Below, one piece after another: positions 1 to 7,849 of a stretch of 10,548 nucleotides of DNA (positions within the stretch are counted from its first letter, which is position 1; every line of letters begins with the position of its first letter). This DNA comes from an uncultured Eubacteriales bacterium (GTDB lineage: Bacteria > Bacillota > Clostridia > Monoglobales > UMGS1388), in the NCBI GenBank assembly GCA_900551345.1, contig URVP01000037.1, positions 1 to 10,548 of the forward strand, in the 5' to 3' direction. Position numbers and translations under genes: made by a program. The notes beneath the pieces are model-generated. The model made no database searches and was not told the DNA's origin. It saw only the letters and a program-made list of their open reading frames with translations.

Positions 1-6
1 TTAAAA

Positions 7-35
7 TTGACAAAGACGATTCTTTTATATATAAT
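7..35 (+). promoter_or_regulatory. Consensus sigma-A promoter of the mgtC-family gene
   Basis: TTGACA at 7-12 and TATAAT at 30-35 are both perfect consensus hexamers, separated by the optimal 17 bases. Transcription would start near 42, leaving a short leader of about 25 bases. That leaves no room for an M-box or other Mg2+ riboswitch between promoter and gene. Confidence 0.85.
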
Positions 36-53
36 GTAAAAAATACGGAAAAC

Positions 54-60
54 GGGAGGA
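54..60 (+). promoter_or_regulatory. Ribosome binding site that selects a TTG start
   Basis: GGGAGGA lies 6 bases before the TTG at 67. No ATG or GTG lies in frame at a suitable distance, and the first membrane helix of the family begins only a few residues downstream. The TTG is therefore the likely initiation codon. Confidence 0.8.
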
Positions 61-66
61 TACACA

Positions 67-741
67 TTGTCATACTTTCTTTATACACATTTTATTTATA
101 TAATCAGAATAATCATATCTTGTCTGTGTGCAATATGCATAGGCTATGAAAGAAAGAACCGTGCAAAAGAAGCCGGTGTGCGTACTCACTGCATGGTAGC
201 ATGCGGTGCGACGCTTATTATGATAGTTTCAAAATATGGGTTTGCGGATATGGGAAGTCTGCCTGATTCGGCAAGTGTTGATGTTTCGAGAATTGCCGCT
301 AACATTGTGAGCGGTATAGGCTTTCTCGGAGCAGGAATGATATTTGTTCGCAGGAACATGGTTTCGGGACTTACCACCGCAGCCGGAATTTGGGTAACGG
401 CGGGAATAGGTATGGCTATAGGTGCAGGCATGTACATTGAAGGAATTGTTGCAACCTTAGTAGTGCTTAACATTCAGATTTTCCTCAACAGAGGATTTTT
501 TGACAAATCGTTTAAAATAAAAAAACTGACAATATATAATGTAACGGACGAAAACTTTCTTGAAAAAGCCAAACAAAAAATTGAATTGCATCACGGAATG
601 CTTCAAGATATGGGCATAAAAAAGTCGGCGGATGACGGCAGCGCCGAATACCGGCTGATTATTGAAATGCCTTCGCACATAAATGAAAAAGACATTATAG
701 ATGAATTTGATTACAATTGCGAAATCACTTCAAACAATTGA
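67..741 (+). CDS. MgtC/SapB family membrane protein
   Basis: This is a 224-residue inner-membrane protein of the MgtC/SapB family. Relatives are linked to growth at low Mg2+, acid tolerance and, in pathogens, survival in macrophages and modulation of the F-type ATPase; the role of generic members is unsettled. The N-terminal half has about five hydrophobic segments (roughly residues 8-26, 40-57, 74-94, 101-119, 121-140). It carries family hallmarks: GYERKNRAKEAGVRTH at 26-41, the Gly-rich SGIGFLGAGMIF at 82-93, and GLTTAAGIWVTAGIGMA at 101-117. Residues 145-224 are hydrophilic and fit the small cytosolic C-terminal domain of longer members. Initiation is at TTG with a good ribosome binding site. 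The gene has its own consensus promoter, and the next transcription unit starts at its stop codon, so it is probably not part of the B12 operon. I saw no intrinsic terminator directly after it, so read-through into the leader is possible. The family call is firm; the physiological role is not. Confidence 0.9.
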   Translation: MSYFLYTHFIYIIRIIISCLCAICIGYERKNRAKEAGVRTHCMVACGATLIMIVSKYGFADMGSLPDSASVDVSRIAANIVSGIGFLGAGMIFVRRNMVSGLTTAAGIWVTAGIGMAIGAGMYIEGIVATLVVLNIQIFLNRGFFDKSFKIKKLTIYNVTDENFLEKAKQKIELHHGMLQDMGIKKSADDGSAEYRLIIEMPSHINEKDIIDEFDYNCEITSNN

Positions 742-766
742 CACAAATGACATATTGTGCTATACT
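738..766 (+). promoter_or_regulatory. Sigma-A promoter of the B12 riboswitch operon
   Basis: TTGACA at 738-743 and TATACT at 761-766 are spaced 17 bases apart, with a TG dinucleotide at 758-759 forming an extended -10 element. The -35 box overlaps the mgtC stop codon (739-741). A start near 773 would give a leader of roughly 425 bases that carries the riboswitch and both terminators. Confidence 0.8.
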
Positions 767-777
767 CCATGTGTCAA
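738..777. repeat. Inverted repeat bracketing the operon promoter
   Basis: TTGACACA at 738-745 is the exact reverse complement of TGTGTCAA at 770-777. The two 8-base arms span the promoter from the -35 box to the expected start site, with 24 bases between them. This could be an operator. It could also be chance, because one arm is constrained by being the -35 hexamer. It is not followed by a T tract, so it is not a terminator for mgtC. Confidence 0.4.
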
Positions 778-805
778 AAATTGAATACTTCGTATAATGT
801 GTCGG

Positions 806-990
806 ATATGGCGCATAAAAGCCATATTAGGTGAAAAGGGAATCGGGTGAGAACCCCGGACGGTACTGCCGCTGTATACATCTGATGCCGTATGTCCGTT
901 GACGAAAGTCAGTCATTGGGAAACTGAGAAGGCAGGACATAGGGTGCAGGGGATTATCTCTTGCAGGATGTAAGTCAGAAGACCTGCATT
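806..990 (+). promoter_or_regulatory. Cobalamin (adenosylcobalamin-type) riboswitch aptamer
   Basis: The aptamer core runs from about 828 to 990 and shows the conserved segments of the cobalamin riboswitch in the right order. AGGT at 829-832 pairs with ACCT at 982-985 (closing P1). GGGAAtCGGGTGAGAACCCC lies at 838-857, with its P4-type stem. GCCGCTGTA lies at 868-876. The 3' box GTAAGTCAGAAGACCTGC lies at 970-987. Just upstream, ATATGGC at 806-812 and GCCATAT at 821-827 form a perfect 7-bp hairpin abutting P1. Riboswitches of this class normally turn off B12 synthesis or uptake genes when cobalamin is plentiful. The position between a strong promoter and the exported-protein/ECF gene cluster says the whole cluster is B12-repressed. 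The family is clear from conserved blocks; exact boundaries and the preferred corrinoid (AdoCbl versus other forms) are not determined. Confidence 0.93.
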
Positions 991-993
991 AAT

Positions 994-1038
994 GCTGCTC
1001 TGCAATTGCATTATATGCAAAGGGGCGGCTGTCTTTTT
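994..1038 (+). terminator. Intrinsic terminator 1, directly after the riboswitch
   Basis: The bases at 994-1001 pair with 1022-1029 (8 pairs including G-T wobbles). Inside is a second perfect stem, TTGCAT at 1006-1011 with ATGCAA at 1015-1020. A T-rich run, TGTCTTTTT, follows at 1030-1038. The stem starts only a few bases after the P1 strand, so it is the best candidate for the ligand-controlled expression platform. TGCAGG at 962-967 can pair either with CCTGCA at 983-988 or, over five bases, with CTGCA at 1000-1004 in the left arm, a possible weak switch. Confidence 0.65.
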
Positions 1039-1116
1039 GCTGTACTTTTTTACGGTTGACGGCTTTATTTATGCTGTAAAAAACACATAAAGGGACTGCG
1101 AATCACACAGAAAAAC

Positions 1117-1152
1117 AGCTGTGGTAATTTTTATAATTACCGCAGCTTTTTT
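1117..1152 (+). terminator. Intrinsic terminator 2, just before the first operon gene
   Basis: The bases at 1117-1129 pair with 1135-1147 in a 13-bp stem containing one G-T wobble and a 5-base loop. A run of T follows at 1147-1152. This is the stronger of the two leader terminators and lies only about 46 bases before the start codon of the first gene. Two competing pairings exist: CACAG at 1106-1110 with CTGTG at 1119-1123, and TACCGCA at 1138-1144 with TGCGGTA at 1152-1158. Either would disrupt the terminator. Confidence 0.8.
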
Positions 1153-1198
1153 GCGGTATTAAACATATACAATGATAAATTACGGGAGGTAAATCAAC

Positions 1199-4100
1199 AT
1201 GAAAAAATTACTGTCTTTATTACTTGTTGCCATGATGCTTTTATCAGCAGTACCCGTAAATGCGGATGAGGCGGCAGAAAATACCGTTACGGTATACATA
1301 ACCATCAGCACTTACGGCAGCATTGTTAATGATAAAAACGGCAGCCCGGTAGCGGCAGCACCGGTTGAGCTTACGGGTAAAACGCAATATACTCTTGATG
1401 ATGCTTTTATGGCAGCTCATGACTTATACTACCAAGGCGGCTCAGCGGCAGGATACAGCTCAAGCGAGGGTGCATACGGTCCTGCGGTAGATATGCTTTG
1501 GGGCGATACAAGCGGACTTTTCGGCTATCAGGTAAACTGCGGCAAGGACACTGTTTTAGGCTTAACCCACGAGGTGAAAAACGGTGATACCATTGATGCA
1601 TACATCATGCAAAGCTTTTATCCCGACAGCGAAGCATATACTGCATTTAATACTGTTTTTGCCCAAACAGCAGTTAATGAAGCGGTTGAATTAACATTAA
1701 GCGAAGCAGGATATGACGAAAACTGGAATACTGTATTTTCAGGCTGTTCAAATGCTTATATCACAGTTAACGGCAGCAAAACAGACATTGTAACCGACGA
1801 TAGCGGAAAGGCTGCGGTTACTTTTGACCAGCCGGGTAAATACATAATTTCAGCAGTTAAAACAAAAAGCGTAAACGACAGCATTGTTACGGCAATAACT
1901 GCACCGGTATGTGTAATAACAGTAAGTGACGCAGCAAAAAAATATGATGTCACAGTGAAAGCGGCGCCTTATACAGCAAATGTACAATTCTACAAATGTA
2001 CCGGGTTTGACCAGGAGGGCAGAGACATTGCCGGCAGTGAAGTTTACGCACAAGACGGCGGCACACAAAACAATTATCATATATATACCCTTTCACTTCC
2101 CGAAGGAAGATACAGCTTCCGTGCAGCAAATTCCGAGGGTGAAAGCTTAGGGGGAATGTCTTTTGAAGTTCCTCCTGAGAATGCACAGGAAAATGACTCA
2201 TCTTTTGAAATAACACTTAGACAGGCAGACATATATACAACAACCAAATATGACGGAACAAATTATGCTACAGAAAACGAATACACTGCAACGGTATCAG
2301 ACAGCCAAGGAAATTACGCATGGGCAGGCACACCGTATAAAAGCGGCAATTACACTCGTTTTCCTTATATGCTTTGTGCAGTGGGCAGTGCATATCCGTA
2401 CACTGTTAAACTGATACCTGATACCGAAATTGCCAATCAGTACAATCTGGGCACAAACACAATGGCAAACTTCACTGTCAGCGAAGGCACATCCATCGCT
2501 GTAAAAAGCGGCACGCTTCCAACTCTTATAAACGCTGAAATTAACGCTCCCAAAGGAGCAAAAGTGCAGGTATTTTATCAGGTAAAAAACTACTGCATTG
2601 AAGAGATTATGTGCGAATCAGCAAACGACGGAGCAGACGGAGAAGTCAATTATATATACCGTCTGCCCAAAAACGGAAGCGGATATATATACCGTGTATC
2701 AATGGAAAACAAAATAACAAAAGCAGGTTATTTTAATTTAAAGGACGAAGAGACAGCAGCCGTAACGGTAACATTCGGCTCGGACGAAGATCCGCAATTA
2801 CGCCCGGATTATGATACAAGTACGGCTATTGGTTCCCGTCTTGAGGACAGTATTCTGCTTAACATAAACGAGCAGAATTATTTAAGGCTGAACACAGACG
2901 AAGAATTTAAAGCTCGAGCATGGCGTGCAGTGCAAATTACAAATAATGATGTATCAAATATTATGATCGAACCTGATTTCCATTACAATATTGTATCGGG
3001 TGACAGCGTAACCATAACACAACAGGGACAAAACGCTGTTATCAAAGGTGTAAAGCCGGGTATAAGCATAATTGAAGTTACATATGACGCCATAGAAATA
3101 GGCGGCAATACAAGCTATGCAGGAATATACGGCGCTATAGACCCGAGCAGGAAAGGCTTGTTTGTTGTAAATGTAGACGGCAACACCGACACAAAAATAG
3201 AGCTGCCCGAATGGGACAGTGATTTTGATACGGTATACTTTACAGGTGAAAGCGGAAGTTATGACTTCGCTCCAAAATCTGATGAGGCAATGACGGTTGA
3301 ATGTGACGGTACTGTTATCAAAGCAAATGATAACGGTACATATACTCTGCCCATAAAGCAGGGCAACAATATTGTATCGGTCAGTGCAGGCGGCAGCACC
3401 GAATATGTAATAATCAAAGGCGGCAGACTGACGGCGCATATTGATAATGTTACAAATCCCGACAGTCCCATAAAACAGGGAGATACCGTTCAGGTATCCT
3501 TTGAAGGACTTCATATACCTGTTCCCAAATTTGCAGGTATATACAACCCCGGTTACGGCTCAACACTTAAACTGACATATAACAGTTCCTTGGGCGGACA
3601 GATTTCAGGCAAGGGTGCCCAATACAACTTTATAAATAATCATGCTATTACATTTAAAGTATACAATGAGGGCTCGGTTCTCCTTTCGGGCGGAAAAATC
3701 AGCATGACAAGCATGGGTGATCCTTTCGGAAGTCACCGATATATTACCGACGAGGGTAGAAATGCAAACTTTAACGCATCACAGGTAGAAGGAACATTCT
3801 GCATACTTCCCGATATAAATATTGAAGTACTCAAAAATGACGACCTGTCATATTTGACCGAAGCTTGCGAAAGCTACTGTAATCTGTCAAAGGTAAATAT
3901 ACTCTGCGGTAACAGCAGCTATTTAAAATCATTTAGTATAAGCAAAACCACTGAGACTGCTGCAAGTGCAGTAAACTCAAACACAACATTCTCAAGCATC
4001 AATCCCTCCTACCCCGTTACGGTTACGGCGGAAGCTGTAAATCCTGATGTTAGCATGGAATTCAGATACTGGGAAGAGGGCGAAGAGCAAAAGCACACAA

Positions 4101-4849
4101 TGCCCCTTACATCGGGCAGCACACTTGAGATTGGAACGGGAATTTTCAGCGGTGAAAAGACCATAAACATGGAGATAGCCGTTACCCCCAACAATCCCAT
4201 ATACGGCGGCACCAAAGTATATTCATATGTTGTATATAAATCCACGGCTGATTTTGAAAAGCCCATACTGAAAGCACTTGAAATAAAAGACGAAAATAAT
4301 GAGGTATTTGAAGGAATGTATGGAGTGCTTCGCAGTAAAACAGGCAAAGGCATTTCATACACCAATACCGATTATTACTGCTATGTACCCTCATCAGCTC
4401 AAAGTGTTACAGTCAACCTTTCAAGACTTATCGGCACTTCGGACATCAGCATAAACGGCGAAGCACTGAGCGTATCAACTTCAAATACCGCCTTTTCGCC
4501 CATTAGCCTTGCAGGGGACTCAACAGATATAACAATAAATGTTGCAGACGGAAGAACCTATAATGTGCAGGTTATTAAAAGTGATAAAATAATAACTGAA
4601 AGTCCTGTTTTCAGCGAAGGCATTGCAAAAGTAACCCTTCTCTCTCCGATAGACAAGCATCTAATAGTGTTTGTAGGCTCATATGACGGAATTGTACTTA
4701 AAGAAATTTCAAACACAGCTTCCGATATTACAGGTGATACTACCGTATTTGTTGACTGTAGATCATTCACTTATACAGATGATGTTAAAATGTTTGTATG
4801 GGACGAAAATATGGAACAGTATACAGACAGAATAACTCTGACCGAATAA
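1199..4849 (+). CDS. Secreted multidomain protein with N-terminal transcobalamin-like beta (DUF4430-like) domain
   Basis: This 1216-residue protein is exported by a clear signal peptide: KK, a hydrophobic core, and likely cleavage after VNA at 20-22. Residues about 28-146 resemble the DUF4430/transcobalamin C-terminal beta domain, with a strand-rich start, a TLDDAF helix start at 65-70, GLFGYQVN at 106-113 and the KNGDTIDAYI turn-strand at 127-136. The Trp of the usual GWxY motif is replaced by Phe here. The remainder is Ser/Thr/Asn/Gly-rich and strand-rich. It probably contains a string of Ig-like beta-sandwich modules, for example about 160-243 (TDDSGKAAVTFDQPGKYIISA) and another ending in VIKGVKPGISIIEVTYD. 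No SLH repeats, LPXTG sorting signal or C-terminal membrane helix are visible, so wall attachment is unexplained. It is the first gene of the riboswitch-controlled operon, with GGGAGGT 8 bases before the ATG. A ligand-binding surface protein for corrinoids is inferred from context; a generic adhesin cannot be excluded. Confidence 0.8.
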   Translation: MKKLLSLLLVAMMLLSAVPVNADEAAENTVTVYITISTYGSIVNDKNGSPVAAAPVELTGKTQYTLDDAFMAAHDLYYQGGSAAGYSSSEGAYGPAVDMLWGDTSGLFGYQVNCGKDTVLGLTHEVKNGDTIDAYIMQSFYPDSEAYTAFNTVFAQTAVNEAVELTLSEAGYDENWNTVFSGCSNAYITVNGSKTDIVTDDSGKAAVTFDQPGKYIISAVKTKSVNDSIVTAITAPVCVITVSDAAKKYDVTVKAAPYTANVQFYKCTGFDQEGRDIAGSEVYAQDGGTQNNYHIYTLSLPEGRYSFRAANSEGESLGGMSFEVPPENAQENDSSFEITLRQADIYTTTKYDGTNYATENEYTATVSDSQGNYAWAGTPYKSGNYTRFPYMLCAVGSAYPYTVKLIPDTEIANQYNLGTNTMANFTVSEGTSIAVKSGTLPTLINAEINAPKGAKVQVFYQVKNYCIEEIMCESANDGADGEVNYIYRLPKNGSGYIYRVSMENKITKAGYFNLKDEETAAVTVTFGSDEDPQLRPDYDTSTAIGSRLEDSILLNINEQNYLRLNTDEEFKARAWRAVQITNNDVSNIMIEPDFHYNIVSGDSVTITQQGQNAVIKGVKPGISIIEVTYDAIEIGGNTSYAGIYGAIDPSRKGLFVVNVDGNTDTKIELPEWDSDFDTVYFTGESGSYDFAPKSDEAMTVECDGTVIKANDNGTYTLPIKQGNNIVSVSAGGSTEYVIIKGGRLTAHIDNVTNPDSPIKQGDTVQVSFEGLHIPVPKFAGIYNPGYGSTLKLTYNSSLGGQISGKGAQYNFINNHAITFKVYNEGSVLLSGGKISMTSMGDPFGSHRYITDEGRNANFNASQVEGTFCILPDINIEVLKNDDLSYLTEACESYCNLSKVNILCGNSSYLKSFSISKTTETAASAVNSNTTFSSINPSYPVTVTAEAVNPDVSMEFRYWEEGEEQKHTMPLTSGSTLEIGTGIFSGEKTINMEIAVTPNNPIYGGTKVYSYVVYKSTADFEKPILKALEIKDENNEVFEGMYGVLRSKTGKGISYTNTDYYCYVPSSAQSVTVNLSRLIGTSDISINGEALSVSTSNTAFSPISLAGDSTDITINVADGRTYNVQVIKSDKIITESPVFSEGIAKVTLLSPIDKHLIVFVGSYDGIVLKEISNTASDITGDTTVFVDCRSFTYTDDVKMFVWDENMEQYTDRITLTE

Positions 4850-4882
4850 ACAGCCTCACATAAAGAAAGGTTTGATATAAAC

Positions 4883-6715
4883 ATGAAAAAATTCCTTTGC
4901 ATATTTTTTGTGTTAACTCTGGTTTTAAGCTCCGTTTCTGTGTTCGCTCAATATACAGACACAACAGATCATTGGGCAAATGCAGAAATTGACAAATGGA
5001 GCAGGATGGGTATAATAAAAGGCGACGGACAAAACTTTTATCCCGATGCATACATTACCCGAGGTGAATTTGCGGTAATTATCGATCGAATAATGACATA
5101 TCAAACCGCCGCAAATAATACATTTACAGATCTGGACGATGATTTTTACACTCTTCCTCTTCTGCGGCTAAATCAACAAGATATAGTTACAGGATTTGAC
5201 AACAAAATCCGTCCCAATGACTGTATAACCCGTCAGGAAGCCGCCGTTATGCTGTGCCGTGCTCTGCTTATTGAGGCGCAGGACAGTTTTATAAAAAGTT
5301 ATGAAGATATATCCGAAACAGACGATTGGGCAGCCGGATATATGGCGGCAATGTCAAACAAAGGATATATGCAGGGCAGCAGCGGCAAACTAAACCCACA
5401 AAGCAATATAACCCGTGGGGAAACGGTAAAAATTTTAGACAATATTATTGACAATCTGCTGTATGAAAACACAGAATACGGTAACATATCCTCTGAAAAT
5501 CTTTGCATTATCAATTCAAAAGACGCCGTTATTTCAAACAGCACTTTTGAAGGAGATGTTATTGTAACAGCCGGTGCGAAAGCATTATTTAAAAATTCGG
5601 ATATAAAAGGCTGCCTTATTGCGCTCAGTCCGGCAAAAGGCTCTGTAAAGCTTGAAAACACCGGTTTTGGTACACTTAATGCCAAGAATGAATATACGGT
5701 GGAAATTATAGAGACAACAAACGAAGAGCAAACTAATGATGAACCCAATAAAGAGCAGCAAACAAACGAAAATCCGCAAAGTCCTGCTGACAGCACCGAA
5801 ACATCCCCCGAAGGAGAATTTATGCCTTCAATAAGCACAACCCTTCAGAACGGGATGGTACAGAAAAACAGCATGAAAAACTTTGATGTATATGCATTAG
5901 ATGCAAGCGGTGCAAAAATCCCCTGCGTTGTTACATTCAATACAGAGACAATACAGCCTACATGGGACGACAGCGAAAAGACAAGTTATACCCTTTCATT
6001 CACCCAGCCGGGAGAAAATACGGTAGTAATAAGCGCAACTGACAACAGCGGTTTAACCACTGAAGTTTCTTATACCATTATATATGAACCGGCACAGTAC
6101 GGCGAAAAGATAGGCGAAGCGGTATTCTGTATAGAAGCGTTTACCGTAGGCGGCGGATACATAATTACACCTGTAACCGTAGATGTATATGAAGGTGTAA
6201 GTGCAGCATATCTTCTTGACCAGCAGCTAAGCTCTTACGGACTCGGATATAATTATTCCGGCTCTTTAGACAGCGGTTTTTATCTTTTTGAAATAAATAA
6301 CATACCTGATTTTGCACCGATAATTCCGGATATTATGACCGAAATGCTAAGCGCATACGGCTACGAGGTTAACGATACCATACAAAAAGAAAATGCTCTG
6401 TGCGAATTTGACTTTACCCAAGGGTCAGGCTGGATGTACTGTGTAAACAACTTATTTCCCAATGTAAGTATTTCGGACTATTATCCCCAGGACGGAGATG
6501 TTATAAGAATTCTCTTTACAACGGCATACGGAGCCGATGTGGGAGGAAATAACTACGCTGAATATGATCCTGCAAACGACTTTTTTGAAAGAACGGATCG
6601 TGATGCACTTACCCGTGCAATTGCACAGCAGGGTATAGAAAACTTTACTGAATACATGGACATCATCACAAAGCCCGACATAACCCAAGAAGAAATAGAT
6701 TCACTGATATATTAG
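4883..6715 (+). CDS. SLH-anchored surface protein with C-terminal transcobalamin-like (DUF4430) domain
   Basis: This 610-residue exported protein has a signal peptide with cleavage likely after VFA (20-22). Three S-layer homology repeats follow at about 24-72, 80-130 and 139-190, each ending with the ITR motif (ITRGEFA, ITRQEAA, ITRGETV). These normally bind pyruvylated secondary wall polymer. Residues 203-273 look like a short beta-helix. Residues 274-312 are a Glu/Thr/Asn/Pro-rich linker, and 313-402 an Ig-like module. Residues about 409-556 are a DUF4430 domain with GSGWMYCVNNLFPN at 515-528, PQDGDVIRILF at 535-545 and the terminal YGADVGG at 549-555. An acidic tail of about 55 residues ends the protein. 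The gene lies 33 bases after the previous one and shares its transcript. The ribosome binding site is modest, with AAAGG 12 bases before ATG. The likely role is a wall-displayed corrinoid-binding module; SLH anchoring and the domain call are seen, while binding is inferred. Confidence 0.87.
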   Translation: MKKFLCIFFVLTLVLSSVSVFAQYTDTTDHWANAEIDKWSRMGIIKGDGQNFYPDAYITRGEFAVIIDRIMTYQTAANNTFTDLDDDFYTLPLLRLNQQDIVTGFDNKIRPNDCITRQEAAVMLCRALLIEAQDSFIKSYEDISETDDWAAGYMAAMSNKGYMQGSSGKLNPQSNITRGETVKILDNIIDNLLYENTEYGNISSENLCIINSKDAVISNSTFEGDVIVTAGAKALFKNSDIKGCLIALSPAKGSVKLENTGFGTLNAKNEYTVEIIETTNEEQTNDEPNKEQQTNENPQSPADSTETSPEGEFMPSISTTLQNGMVQKNSMKNFDVYALDASGAKIPCVVTFNTETIQPTWDDSEKTSYTLSFTQPGENTVVISATDNSGLTTEVSYTIIYEPAQYGEKIGEAVFCIEAFTVGGGYIITPVTVDVYEGVSAAYLLDQQLSSYGLGYNYSGSLDSGFYLFEINNIPDFAPIIPDIMTEMLSAYGYEVNDTIQKENALCEFDFTQGSGWMYCVNNLFPNVSISDYYPQDGDVIRILFTTAYGADVGGNNYAEYDPANDFFERTDRDALTRAIAQQGIENFTEYMDIITKPDITQEEIDSLIY

Positions 6716-6750
6716 TTTGAATTTCCCTCTGATATAAGGAGCTGACAACA

Positions 6751-7830
6751 ATGAAACATTTAAAGAGCCTTGTATGCATTTTGATTTCATTTGCTGTTTT
6801 GATTATGGGCTGTCCTGTATATGCATACTTTGACAGCAACACGCAAGCAGCACTTAACGATACGGCAGAATATGTATTAAAAACCGTAACTCAGCCTCAA
6901 ATAGGAAGTATCGGCGGCGAATGGGGAATTATTGGCCTTGTGCGCAGCGGTTATAATGTACCCGGAGATTACCTCGAGAGTTATTATACTAGGGTTGAAG
7001 AATATGTCAAAGCATGCGGCGGCGTTCTTCATGAAAGAAAATTCACCGAATATTCCAGGCTTATTTTAGCTCTTACTGCAATAGGCAAAAACCCTGCCGA
7101 TGTAGCCGGCTACAACCTTTTAACTCCTTTGGGAGATTATGACGGCACACTTCTTCAAGGGATTAACGGTCCCATATGGGCACTTATAGCACTGGACAGC
7201 GGCGGATATGAAATGCCGGTAAACACCCGGGCTAAAACTCAGGCAACAAGAGATATGTATATAGACTACATACTGAGCCGTCAGCTAAAAGACGGAGGAT
7301 TTGCTCTGACCGGAGTAAGAGAAGACGCTGTTTCAGATGCGGATATTACCGGAATGGCAGTGCAGGCACTGTCAAAATATCAAGACAGACCCGATGTAAA
7401 AGAGGCTACCAATAAAGCGATTGCATGTCTTTCGCAAATGCAGAATCAAGACGGAGGTTATTCGTCGGGGAATTCCGAAAACTCGGAAAGCTGCGTTCAG
7501 GTAATAGTTGCCTTGTGCGAAATGGGTATCCCTTTAGATGATGCACGATTTGTAAAGGACGGCAATACCGTATTGGACGGTCTTATGAAATATTACATAT
7601 CAGGCGGTGGATTTTTGCACATTTTAGGCAGCCAAGAGTCAAATCTTATGGCAAGCGAGCAAGGACTTTATGCCCTTGCTGCCGTAAAAAGGCTTGCGCA
7701 GGGTCAAAGCAGCCTGTATGATATGAGCGACATCACAAAAGCAAGCAGGGATTTTCTGACTTCCGAAAAAACCATAAGCACCATAGTTAAAGCCGTATAT
7801 TCCGTTCTGTATTGTATAACCGCAGTGTAA
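6751..7830 (+). CDS. Exported alpha/alpha-toroid protein (prenyltransferase/squalene-cyclase-like; possible alpha half of a B12 carrier)
   Basis: This 359-residue exported protein consists almost entirely of helical repeats of the terpenoid cyclase/prenyltransferase alpha6/alpha6 type. Recognisable repeat units are GGEWGIIGLVRSG at 55-67, LKDGGFAL at 179-186 followed by DADITGMAVQALSKY at 197-211, QDGGYSSG at 233-240 followed by ESCVQVIVALCEMG, and GGGFLHI at 285-291 followed by ASEQGLYALAAV. The DxDD acid motif of squalene-hopene cyclases and the zinc ligands of protein prenyltransferases are not evident, so catalysis is unlikely. The same fold forms the N-terminal domain of intrinsic factor and transcobalamin, which fits the riboswitch and the beta-domain neighbours. 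The signal peptide is ambiguous: LIMGC at 17-21 is a possible though atypical lipobox, while VYA at 23-25 suits signal peptidase I. The last 19 residues are hydrophobic and could be a short tail. AAGGAG lies 9 bases before ATG. Fold confidence is good; B12 binding is an inference. Confidence 0.82.
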   Translation: MKHLKSLVCILISFAVLIMGCPVYAYFDSNTQAALNDTAEYVLKTVTQPQIGSIGGEWGIIGLVRSGYNVPGDYLESYYTRVEEYVKACGGVLHERKFTEYSRLILALTAIGKNPADVAGYNLLTPLGDYDGTLLQGINGPIWALIALDSGGYEMPVNTRAKTQATRDMYIDYILSRQLKDGGFALTGVREDAVSDADITGMAVQALSKYQDRPDVKEATNKAIACLSQMQNQDGGYSSGNSENSESCVQVIVALCEMGIPLDDARFVKDGNTVLDGLMKYYISGGGFLHILGSQESNLMASEQGLYALAAVKRLAQGQSSLYDMSDITKASRDFLTSEKTISTIVKAVYSVLYCITAV

Positions 7831-7849
7831 ACCGAAAGGATTTTATCAT

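Noticed and set aside
67..741. The MgtC-family gene as part of the B12 operon
   Set aside because: It lies upstream of the riboswitch promoter and has its own consensus promoter, so the riboswitch cannot control it.
793..798. TATAAT as an alternative -10 box in the leader
   Set aside because: No acceptable -35 hexamer lies 16-18 bases upstream, and the TTGACA/TGnTATACT promoter just before it is far better.
1056..1084. TTGACG at 1056 as a third promoter between the two terminators
   Set aside because: The bases at the expected -10 position (1079-1084) are A-rich and do not resemble TATAAT.
2954..3514. Minus-strand open frame of 186 codons inside the large secreted protein gene
   Set aside because: It lies wholly opposite a gene with a signal peptide, good ribosome binding site and coherent protein. 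Its translation is Cys/Tyr/Ile-rich without domain features, and no ribosome binding site supports it.
5299..5838. Minus-strand open frame of 179 codons opposite the SLH protein gene
   Set aside because: The + strand here encodes unmistakable SLH repeats and a linker; the antisense frame is a shadow of that composition.
6751..7830. The toroid protein as an active terpene cyclase or protein prenyltransferase
   Set aside because: Its repeats fit the fold, but no DxDD acid motif or zinc-ligand set was seen, the protein is exported, and its neighbours concern B12 uptake.
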